From: Patescibacteria group bacterium
GTDB lineage: Bacteria > Patescibacteriota > Minisyncoccia > UBA6257 > Colwellbacteraceae
Direction: 5' to 3'
Assembly: GCA_018826645.1 (NCBI GenBank)
Contig: JAHJZF010000021.1
Span: 1 to 13,033, forward strand
DNA length: 13,033 bases
How positions within the stretch are numbered: the stretch's first letter is position 1; the number at the start of each line of letters is the position of its first letter. The position numbers and the translations under genes were made by a program. Positions 6,591 through 11,523 of the stretch are shown here, piece after piece. The notes under the pieces were generated by a model. The model made no database searches. It saw only the letters and a list, made by a program, of their open reading frames with translations, and was not told the origin of the DNA.

Positions 6591-6673
6591 GCTCCGAGGG
6601 TTGTTGGCTGTTCGAACCTATTTCTTGAGGTAGGGATAAGAGGGGGACCCCCGACGAGACTTTGTTAGAACCT
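6591..6673 (+). repeat. Direct repeat copy B (83 bases)
   Basis: It begins GCTCCGAGGGTTGTTGGCTG and ends GTTAGAACCT. The 3' half contains the perfect inverted repeat GGGGG-A-CCCCC (6642-6652). Its end is five bases before the -10 box of the next gene. Confidence 0.85.
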
Positions 6674-6675
6674 CC

Positions 6676-6684
6676 TGATATAGT
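6676..6684 (+). promoter_or_regulatory. Extended -10 of the GNAT-like gene, leaderless
   Basis: TGATATAGT ends six bases before the ATG at 6691. Repeat copy B ends directly upstream. Confidence 0.5.
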
Positions 6685-6690
6685 TTTAAT

Positions 6691-7512
6691 ATGGATTTTA
6701 AACCCGAGAAAGTCGTTGTCTCTCAGTCTTCAGAATTAATATCTGAAGAAGAAAAGCAGAGAAGGTTAGAAGAGATAGAAAAAGCTCAGTGTGTCTGGAG
6801 AGAGAAAGCGACCGAGGATGGAGTAGTAGAGGTATCTTTGCCATACGATTGCCGCCTAATAGGACAAATAGATGAGGCCAGTAAGGCTGCGGAAATAAGG
6901 TCTACGTTCGCAAAGAATGTCTCTGCCCACGGCGTTGCTACTCGCTTAATGAGAGCTTTTGTCTCCGAGGCCAAATCTAGGGGAGTAGAGAAATTAACAG
7001 TTAAAGAAATTATTACTTCAGGAGGGCTTCAATTGAGTATTAAGGTTTTTGGCATAGATAGCGTACATTTTTTTGCTAGGCCCTACGGTTCTCCAGTAAG
7101 TGAAAATAGGGAAATTAGCGTTGAAGAGGCAGAGCAGCTTGTTGCGGAGAAAGCTGAACCAACTTTTGTTCCTAATGAACAAGAGATTATTGATGTAGGC
7201 GTAGATTTAAGAGAATTAGATACAGAGGGGTGGGAGAGTCCAATTTCTAATAACGAAATATCGTCAAAAGGAGTTATTGAGCAAGAGGGTTTAGAAATAA
7301 AAGATCAAATAGTTGATATTGTCTCTCTTGAGGACAGAGATGTCTTTAGAGATTCTGTAGAAGAGTTTATTAGTCGGCGAATTACAGAGCTAACTAGACA
7401 ATCTGAACCGACTACCATAAATGCGATAAAAGAGGATGTAAAAGGGTTTATACATCCAGAAAGTAGGTTGGAGGCCAAAGTAGGTAGAAGAGGATATAGA
7501 ATTGATGACTAG
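6691..7512 (+). CDS. Uncharacterised protein with GNAT-like segment
   Basis: The 273-residue protein has no signal peptide or membrane helix. Residues 1-45 are charged and helical. Residues 78-122 (SAHGVATRLMRAFVSEAKSR, then VEKLTVKEI and LQLSIKVFGID) resemble motif A of GNAT acetyltransferases, where a G-x-x-x-x-L turn binds acetyl-CoA and a hydrophobic helix and strand follow; but the classical Q/RxxGxG/A loop is only partly kept. The C-terminal half is acidic and may be disordered before a basic end (GRRGYRIDD). A GNAT fold is a tentative call; it could be a degenerate or non-catalytic relative. It has its own leaderless-type promoter and no clear operon partner. Confidence 0.6.
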   Translation: MDFKPEKVVVSQSSELISEEEKQRRLEEIEKAQCVWREKATEDGVVEVSLPYDCRLIGQIDEASKAAEIRSTFAKNVSAHGVATRLMRAFVSEAKSRGVEKLTVKEIITSGGLQLSIKVFGIDSVHFFARPYGSPVSENREISVEEAEQLVAEKAEPTFVPNEQEIIDVGVDLRELDTEGWESPISNNEISSKGVIEQEGLEIKDQIVDIVSLEDRDVFRDSVEEFISRRITELTRQSEPTTINAIKEDVKGFIHPESRLEAKVGRRGYRIDD

Positions 7513-7567
7513 AACGTTGTATGTAGAGATATAAAGGTCGTATCATAAAAAATTCATTTAGAATAAC

Positions 7568-8269
7568 ATGATTAAAAATTTAGCAGGTTTGTTTGTTTTG
7601 ACGACTCTTATTCTTATGTCGGGAGCTAGTGTTTATGCTCAAGAAGAGGTAATTGCCATAGAAGGGGAGGTGGATGTGGAGATAACCGACGACGGTTCTG
7701 CGACAACTACAGAAGAAGTGGTTGAAGAAGAGCTAATAGTAGAAGACGAATTAACAGAAGAAGAGATTCAAAACATCCTCGACGAAGAAGAGGTCTTAAC
7801 CGAAGAAGACATTGTGAGCCTGGAAGACCTTGAGGGAGAGATAATTGCCGTTACAGATGAGGTAGTAATTATTGAACAGCCATCAGGCGACATAATAGTT
7901 GTTGATACCGCAACTTACGAGAAGGTTGCTTCAAGTGGTGGAGGAGGCGGAAAGGCAGTTAAAGGCCAAAAGGTGGAGACAGGAACGATGAGCAATGGAA
8001 ATGTTACGACAAAGAGCGGAACATATTCCATTCCTAGTAATGCTACAGTTACAAAAAATGGCCAGAGTGTTTCTGCCAGCGATTTGAAAGACGGCGACAA
8101 GATTACAGCTATCTTTGATAGTAATGGCAATCTAATTGCTCTCGAACTAGCTTCGCAAATGGAAAAAGCTACTACAACAGTGGTGGTCGGGACCATCATT
8201 GCAATCGCAGCTATTTTAGCTTTGTATAGTCTCTCAAAGAGAAAGGGAGCGAAGACTGAACAAGTCTAG
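7568..8269 (+). CDS. Acidic exported protein with C-terminal membrane anchor
   Basis: The 233-residue protein has an N-terminal signal peptide (residues 1-24, ending SVYA), a very acidic Glu-rich region (25-95), a small beta-rich segment (GEIIAVTDEVVIIEQPSGDI), a five-glycine linker (124-128), a second beta-rich module (about 135-197, with VSASDLKDGDKITAIFDSNG), and a C-terminal membrane helix (about 202-221) followed by basic SKRKGAK. The layout is that of a cell-surface protein anchored by its C terminus; there is no LPXTG motif. No enzyme motif is seen. The start has no clear SD; a weak -10 (TATCAT at 7541-7546) would give a leader of about 15 bases. A strong terminator follows. Confidence 0.75.
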   Translation: MIKNLAGLFVLTTLILMSGASVYAQEEVIAIEGEVDVEITDDGSATTTEEVVEEELIVEDELTEEEIQNILDEEEVLTEEDIVSLEDLEGEIIAVTDEVVIIEQPSGDIIVVDTATYEKVASSGGGGGKAVKGQKVETGTMSNGNVTTKSGTYSIPSNATVTKNGQSVSASDLKDGDKITAIFDSNGNLIALELASQMEKATTTVVVGTIIAIAAILALYSLSKRKGAKTEQV

Positions 8270-8293
8270 TTTCACAACAACGCCTTTTTTCTA

Positions 8294-8326
8294 AAACAGA
8301 AAACCCTGTGTTGGGGTTTTCTGTTT
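8294..8326 (+). terminator. Intrinsic terminator of the acidic exported protein gene
   Basis: AAACAGAAAACCC (8294-8306) and GGGTTTTCTGTTT (8314-8326) form a perfect 13-bp stem with a 7-base loop, 24 bases after the stop codon. The U-rich 3' arm ends in GTTTATAT. Confidence 0.85.
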
Positions 8327-8338
8327 ATATGGCTGGCG

Positions 8339-8375
8339 GCTCCGAGGGTTGTTGACTGTTCGAACCTGTTTCGTG
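8339..8375 (+). repeat. Repeat copy C (partial, 37 bases)
   Basis: It begins GCTCCGAGGGTTGTTGACTG and matches the first 37 bases of copy B at 34 positions, including GTTCGAACCT. The downstream half of the 83-base unit is not recognisable. Confidence 0.8.
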
Positions 8376-8392
8376 TATTTATAAACGAAGAA

Positions 8393-8422
8393 CCGTCGGG
8401 GAAGACGATTCTTCTCCGACGG
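8393..8422 (-). terminator. Hairpin downstream of the 85-residue gene
   Basis: CCGTCGGGGAAGA (8393-8405) and TCTTCTCCGACGG (8410-8422) form 13-base arms with one mismatch and a 4-base loop. On the minus strand it lies 24 bases after the stop codon and runs into TTCTTCGTTTAT, consistent with an intrinsic terminator. Confidence 0.6.
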
Positions 8423-8446
8423 CGTGGCGTGCGCTCGACGAGTTCG

Positions 8447-8704
8447 TTAGGAGTCAAGAAGACCCAGAATCCGAACTTCATCCAGCTCACGGTGATTTCT
8501 GAGGAACAACAGAGCAGTTTCGAGAGCTTCCCCGTTGACTTTCTCTGGTCGAATCTGGCCTCGACGTCTCAGGATTGGTCCATCTGGGCAAACGATTGCG
8601 TAGCGATCGGTTGCGGACTCGTCCACTTCGATCTTGATCAGGCTGGTCTGCCCACCAGGCCTTTCCGTCAAGTCAGTGCCAATTGGGTGTACGGCGACGT
8701 CCAC
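8447..8704 (-). CDS. 85-residue soluble protein of the second cassette-like block
   Basis: On the minus strand the GTG at 8702-8704 is preceded by GGAGG (8709-8713) with four bases of spacing. A promoter of canonical type lies upstream (TTGACA at 8756-8761, 17 bases, TTTATT at 8733-8738). The product begins MDVAVHPIGTDLTERPGGQT and continues with IEVDESATDRYAIVCPDG, RRRGQIRPEKVNGEALETAL and ends RILGLLDS. It looks like a folded alpha/beta protein without signal peptide; I do not recognise it. Base composition is visibly GC-richer than neighbouring genes, and use of an SD contrasts with the leaderless native genes. An open frame on the opposite strand (8429-8737) is judged the shadow. Confidence 0.6.
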   Translation of the reverse strand: MDVAVHPIGTDLTERPGGQTSLIKIEVDESATDRYAIVCPDGPILRRRGQIRPEKVNGEALETALLFLRNHRELDEVRILGLLDS

Positions 8705-8732
8705 TTTTCCTCCATAACTGTCGCTGAAGATA

Positions 8733-8761
8733 AATAAACAACATCGTCTTCAATGTGTCAA
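8733..8761 (-). promoter_or_regulatory. Promoter of the 85-residue gene
   Basis: Perfect -35 TTGACA, 17-base spacer, and TTTATT as -10 (four of six consensus bases) on the minus strand. It differs in type from the extended -10, leaderless promoters of the neighbours. Confidence 0.5.
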
Positions 8762-8838
8762 GATAGTGCTCCCCCTAGTGGATTTATGCGCCCGCCACGG
8801 TGAGTAAACCTGTGGTGTACTTGGCCTAGGGAACCTAT

Positions 8839-9057
8839 TTATCTTGATAAAATAAATGAGAATATATCCACGCAAACCCCTCCAGCGTCTGAATAGTCTC
8901 CATCATATTGGCAGGTGTAGCCGAATGGGCATTGATTCTCTGGAAGATTTCCAGCAAGACCGCCACAGAGTTGACCATCGGCATTTTTTGGAAAAACTAA
9001 ATAAACAATAATTGCGATTAGAAAAATAATCATTACTCCTACGACGTATTTCCTCAT
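8839..9057 (-). CDS. Small Cys-containing membrane-anchored or exported protein
   Basis: The 72-residue protein has an N-terminal membrane helix (residues 4-22, KYVVGVMIIFLIAIIVYLVF) followed by a short extracytoplasmic domain with four cysteines: DGQLCGGLAGNLPENQCPFG, then YTCQYDGDYSDAGGVC. I have seen CGGxAG...CP.GY.C patterns in exported CPR proteins, probably a disulfide-stabilised knot (inference). The last residues DIFSFILSR lie close to the boundary of the second cassette-like block, so the original C terminus may have been altered. An extended -10 TGATATAAT lies nine bases before the ATG. Confidence 0.7.
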   Translation of the reverse strand: MRKYVVGVMIIFLIAIIVYLVFPKNADGQLCGGLAGNLPENQCPFGYTCQYDGDYSDAGGVCVDIFSFILSR

Positions 9058-9066
9058 ATCAATTTC

Positions 9067-9075
9067 ATTATATCA
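9067..9075 (-). promoter_or_regulatory. Extended -10 of the Cys-containing protein gene
   Basis: On the minus strand a perfect TGATATAAT ends nine bases before the ATG at 9057. Confidence 0.55.
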
Positions 9076-9082
9076 CTAACTG

Positions 9083-9140
9083 GCTCGTAGCTCTCCTTAT
9101 TAGACCTGTCTGCCGAAGGTACGGCGCCGTTAGGACCTAT
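9083..9140 (+). repeat. Degenerate relative of the GTTnGAACC repeat
   Basis: It begins GGCTCG, has TTAGACCTGTCT (9100-9111) and GTTAGGACCTATT (9129-9141), like the paired cores of the 83-base repeat but closer together, with a GCCG/CGGC hairpin (9112-9125) between them. It ends four bases before a -10 box. Confidence 0.3.
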
Positions 9141-9141
9141 T

Positions 9142-9150
9142 TGGTATGAT
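9142..9150 (+). promoter_or_regulatory. Extended -10 of the GrpB-family gene, leaderless
   Basis: TGGTATGAT ends six bases before the ATG at 9157. Confidence 0.55.
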
Positions 9151-9156
9151 TCTAGT

Positions 9157-9693
9157 ATGTTGACTCCAGAGCAGCAAAAATGGATTGATCACCTAGGCGA
9201 TGAAAATAAAGTGAATATTGTTCCCTTTGATCCAACTTCCGAGGAGAAATTCCAGAAAATAAAAAAGAAGATCCACCAAGAGCTGGGAAGTCAGTTTGAT
9301 ATCCAGCACAGAGGAGCTAGTGGCATGGGTATATCGGGTCAAGATGAGATAGATGTATATGTTCCAGTATCTAAAGATATTTTTGATACAGCTCTCGCTA
9401 AACTAAAGATAATCTTTGGAAAGCCTGCTAGCCATTACGAGTTAGAAAGAGCAAGGTTCAGAGCAGATATGAAGAATAAGCGTATAGATGTGTTTTTAAT
9501 AAACGAAGATTCTTCTGCTTGGATAAACTGCATTAAGTTCGAGGGATATATCAGAGCACACGCTGAATGTTTGGAAGAGTATAAGAAGTTAAAAGAGAAA
9601 ATGTCGGGTTTCAGTGTCAGGGACTATTACAGGAATAAGATTGAGTTTATAAATGAAATTTTAGAAAAAGCAGAGGAAGAAGAGACTCATTAA
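9157..9693 (+). CDS. GrpB/UPF0157 family protein (nucleotidyltransferase-like fold)
   Basis: The 178-residue soluble protein matches the GrpB family layout: an N-terminal VNIVPFDPTSEEKFQKIKKK, then IQHRGASGMGISGQDEIDVYV (residues 49-69) in place of the usual IEHIGSTAVPGLAAKPIIDI, then RIDVFLIN, and the typical C-terminal LEEYKKLKEKM followed by RDYYRNKIEFINEILEKA. The family is related to the nucleotidyltransferase fold, but the substrate is unknown; members are scattered and often near stress or resistance genes. The H-x-G-x-S/A motif and the two acidic residues (D64, D66) are kept. A leaderless-type promoter precedes it. A terminator shared with the convergent tRNA-Asn lies about 70 bases downstream. 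Confidence 0.85.
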   Translation: MLTPEQQKWIDHLGDENKVNIVPFDPTSEEKFQKIKKKIHQELGSQFDIQHRGASGMGISGQDEIDVYVPVSKDIFDTALAKLKIIFGKPASHYELERARFRADMKNKRIDVFLINEDSSAWINCIKFEGYIRAHAECLEEYKKLKEKMSGFSVRDYYRNKIEFINEILEKAEEEETH

Positions 9694-9697
9694 CAAA

Positions 9698-9714
9698 GCT
9701 CCGCAGACAGGACT
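9698..9714 (-). repeat. Detached copy of the tRNA-Asn 3' end (17 bases)
   Basis: GCTCCGCAGACAGGACT is identical to 9799-9815, the 3' end of tRNA-Asn. The segment to 9752 is self-complementary (CAGGAC 9708-9713 with GTCCTG 9739-9744; TCCACC with GGCGGA inside; GCTC with GAGC outside). Confidence 0.8.
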
Positions 9715-9762
9715 TCCACCTACGGCGGATGAACTTCTCGTCCTGCTGAGAGCAATATAAAA

Positions 9763-9791
9763 ATCAAAGACGCCACAAAGGCGTCCTGATT
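9763..9791 (-). terminator. Bidirectional terminator between the GrpB gene and tRNA-Asn
   Basis: GACGCC (9769-9774) and GGCGTC (9780-9785) form a stem with loop ACAAA, extended by ATCA/TGAT after a small internal loop. The minus strand continues into TTTTTATA and the plus strand into TTTTCATTT, so it can serve both convergent units. Confidence 0.75.
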
Positions 9792-9799
9792 TTCATTTG

Positions 9800-9871
9800 C
9801 TCCGCAGACAGGACTCGAACCTGTAACCTACTCGTTAACAGCGAGTTGCTCTACCATTGAGCTACTGCGGA
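9800..9871 (-). tRNA. tRNA-Asn (GTT)
   Basis: The minus strand gives a complete 72-base cloverleaf: acceptor TCCGCAG/CTGCGGA, D stem GCTC/GAGC with loop AATGGTA, anticodon stem ACTCG/CGAGT with loop CTGTTAA (anticodon GTT at 9837-9839), a 5-base variable region AGGTT, and T stem ACAGG/CCTGT with loop TTCGAGT. The discriminator is G, as expected for tRNA-Asn. CCA is not encoded (the next bases are CAA), so it must be added enzymatically. Confidence 0.97.
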
Positions 9872-9983
9872 ATGGATGTGCGAAATTTACCCATTGTTCC
9901 CGATTTACTCAAGTTGTGCTTGATTGTAAATCGCAATCCACCTTTGGTGGAAGTAACTGCGGAATAATGATGGAACTTCGCTT

Positions 9984-9989
9984 ATTATA
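9984..9989 (-). promoter_or_regulatory. -10 box of the tRNA-Asn transcript
   Basis: TATAAT on the minus strand would start transcription near 9977, leaving a precursor 5' leader of about 105 bases. The -35 region is weak (TTTTCA at 10006-10011, 16-base spacer). Confidence 0.45.
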
Positions 9990-10035
9990 CTAACTTTTTC
10001 TCACTTGAAAACCAATGAATCGATATGCCTAAATA

Positions 10036-10044
10036 TGGTATAAT
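10036..10044 (+). promoter_or_regulatory. Extended -10 of the DUF5667/Kazal-sodN operon
   Basis: TGGTATAAT ends ten bases before the ATG at 10055, leaving a leader of about four bases. It rules out the in-frame upstream ATG at 10025 as the main start. Confidence 0.6.
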
Positions 10045-10054
10045 GTGTATTACT

Positions 10055-11065
10055 ATGATTCAAAAATCTATAGCCAATTCGCTTGTATTGGTGATGGCGT
10101 TTTCACTAATTAGTGCGTCTTTGGCTCAAAACGATGTTGTTGGAGATCAAGGTGTCGTCGCAGATGAGGTATCTGTAGAAATGGAAAATACCGGGCTTTT
10201 GCCCAGCAATCCTTTCTATTTCCTAAAAGAGTGGGGAAGAAGTTTTAGAAGGTCTTTTATATTTGATTCAGTTGCAAGGACCGAATATGAGTTGAGGGTT
10301 TTGGGAGAGAAAGCAATAGAATTAAGAAAAGTAAGCGAACTTGAGTTTAATAGAGAGGATGCGATAGAAAAAGCAACAGAAAACTATGAGAATGCAATGG
10401 AGCGTTTGAAAGAAAGGCTAGAAGGCCTAAAAGAAACCTCGAATAATCCGAAAATTGAAGAACTTTTAGGGAAATTAGCAGAAAGAAGCGTGCAGCACGA
10501 AGAACTTTTTGATGATTTGAGTTCAAAATTTGAATCGATGAGAGAAAGATTTGATTCCGTGAGAGGAAAGTGGGATGAGACCGTGACCCCCGCCTTAGAG
10601 GGCGTGGAGAATTTAGAGCAGTTTAGGGAGAGAGCGATGGAGATGGTTGAGGAGGGTAATAATGGCTACGGACGAATGTTGAGAATTATCGATAGGATTA
10701 GAGAATTTGGGGGTGGAGCAGATAGCGTGGAGGGAGAAGATGTCGATGCAGAGGATGTAATTGAATCCGATGTCGAAAGTGAAGAAGAGGATGATGATTG
10801 GACGCCCGAGAGGATGGAGGGAGCAAGGCCAGTTGGCACAGGAACTCTCTTTATAGCGCCCGAAAGAATAAACGAATTAATACCTAGTCTTCGAAAGGCT
10901 TTGAAATTAGGAGGCAGTAAGTATGAAGTGCAACCGATGATGTGTGCCGACATTTATGCTCCTGTCTGCGGAGAAGATGGTGAGACATACTCAAATGAGT
11001 GCAAGGCGGTTGTAGCTGGAGTGAATGTTGTCAGTGAGGGTAGGTGCCAAGAGGCGGAAGACTAG
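10055..11065 (+). CDS. Exported DUF5667 protein with C-terminal Kazal-type domain
   Basis: From ATG 10055 the 336-residue protein starts MIQKSIANSLVLVMAFSLIS, a signal peptide ending near SASLA-Q. A DUF5667-like region follows (about 47-150; GLLPSNPFYFLKEWGRSFRR is its hallmark), within a mainly helical, charged stretch to about 215 and an acidic linker (222-250). The C terminus (297-331) is a Kazal-type module, C-x7-CGEDGETYSNEC-x14-C, with four cysteines instead of six, as in bacterial Kazal-like domains. Kazal domains often inhibit serine proteases; here it may be only a stable surface domain (inference). The upstream ATG 10025 is rejected because the promoter lies inside that extension. 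It is the first gene of the operon, five bases before sodN. Confidence 0.85.
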   Translation: MIQKSIANSLVLVMAFSLISASLAQNDVVGDQGVVADEVSVEMENTGLLPSNPFYFLKEWGRSFRRSFIFDSVARTEYELRVLGEKAIELRKVSELEFNREDAIEKATENYENAMERLKERLEGLKETSNNPKIEELLGKLAERSVQHEELFDDLSSKFESMRERFDSVRGKWDETVTPALEGVENLEQFRERAMEMVEEGNNGYGRMLRIIDRIREFGGGADSVEGEDVDAEDVIESDVESEEEDDDWTPERMEGARPVGTGTLFIAPERINELIPSLRKALKLGGSKYEVQPMMCADIYAPVCGEDGETYSNECKAVVAGVNVVSEGRCQEAED

Positions 11066-11070
11066 ACTTA

Positions 11071-11523
11071 ATGTTCAACCTGTTTAAAAAACCTAAGGTT
11101 GTTTATGCACATTGCGATATTCCGTGTGGAATCTATGATCCGCATGAGGCACAGTTATCAGTCCTAACCGTTATCCGAATGATGGACTTGATTGCTGATA
11201 GCGAAGACGATCACGATACGGCGCGATACATAGCTGTTAAGGAAGCTCATGCCGAGAAGTGTAAACATGAGATTAGGGTGATGTGGGGCGACTATTTCAA
11301 AGAGGAACACATCGAAGAATATCCAGAACTACATGATTTGACCCACAGGATAATGGCTTTGGGTTCTAAGGTTAAACAAAACACAGAGAGAGAAGTGGCC
11401 GAAGAACTTTTGGGGGCAGTGAATGAATTCGCAGAGATATTTTGGAAGACGAAGGGTGTTGAAATCAAAAAGATTAAAGCGCCATATGGTCCCGAAGAAG
11501 AAGTCTTTTATCCTGATTTATAA
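11071..11523 (+). CDS. sodN: Nickel superoxide dismutase precursor
   Basis: From ATG 11071 the 150-residue precursor starts MFNLFKKPKVVYA followed by HCDIPCGIYDP, the nickel hook of NiSOD. Cleavage before His14 would give a 137-residue mature enzyme in which His1, Cys2 and Cys6 bind nickel; Tyr9 and Asp3 are also kept. The rest is the usual helical bundle, with DHDTARYIAVKEAHAEKCKH. The short propeptide is not a Sec signal, so the enzyme is probably cytoplasmic. A GTG start at 11044 would overlap the previous gene by 22 bases and lengthen the propeptide; 11071 is preferred. It disproportionates superoxide to oxygen and peroxide. The maturation protease follows at once (TAATG overlap). Confidence 0.95.
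   Translation: MFNLFKKPKVVYAHCDIPCGIYDPHEAQLSVLTVIRMMDLIADSEDDHDTARYIAVKEAHAEKCKHEIRVMWGDYFKEEHIEEYPELHDLTHRIMALGSKVKQNTEREVAEELLGAVNEFAEIFWKTKGVEIKKIKAPYGPEEEVFYPDL

Larger units (their letters stand above)
6206..6673. other. Putative gene cassette bracketed by 83-base direct repeats
   Basis: The unit consists of repeat A, a GC-rich hairpin, a minus-strand gene with strong SD and repeat B. It sits in a 484-base space between the plus-strand tspO operon and the GNAT-like gene, and its base composition differs from both. No transposase, integrase or inverted terminal repeat is seen in the window, so mobility is inference. Confidence 0.4.
8339..8838. other. Second cassette-like block, bounded by repeat C and a GAACCTATTT end
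   Basis: The block fills the space between the terminator of a plus-strand gene and the stop codon of a convergent minus-strand gene. It has repeat C at the left, a hairpin, a minus-strand gene with SD and sigma-70 type promoter, and ends at the right with a structured segment from GCTCCCCCTAGTGG (8768-8781) to CTAGGGAACCTATTT (8826-8840). CCCTAG and CTAGGG at its ends form an inverted repeat. The arrangement parallels the block at 6206-6673. Confidence 0.35.
9700..9963. repeat. Interrupted long-range inverted repeat enclosing tRNA-Asn
   Basis: TCCGCAG (9700-9706) with CTGCGGA (9957-9963), and ACTTCCACC (9712-9720) with GGTGGAAGT (9946-9954), are perfect complements. The first pair equals the tRNA-Asn acceptor stem. 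The right arm can also form the local hairpin TCCACC-TTT-GGTGGA (9937-9951). Confidence 0.7.

Noticed and set aside
6206..6673. Classical integron attC sites
   Set aside because: The recurrent core is GTTnGAAC(C), which does not fit GTTRRRY/RYYYAAC, and no bulged attC fold or integron integrase is seen. Only a cassette-like layout is claimed.
8272..8490. 72-residue minus-strand frame
   Set aside because: It crosses two hairpins and repeat C and overlaps the end of the better supported 85-residue gene.
8429..8737. 102-residue plus-strand frame
   Set aside because: It is antisense to the 85-residue gene, which has a promoter, SD and terminator; the plus-strand frame has none of these.
10025..10054. 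Upstream ATG for the DUF5667/Kazal gene
   Set aside because: The extended -10 at 10036-10044 lies inside this extension, and the signal peptide is better formed from 10055.
11044..11070. Upstream GTG start for sodN
   Set aside because: It would overlap the preceding gene by 22 bases and add residues before a propeptide that already has a normal length from 11071.
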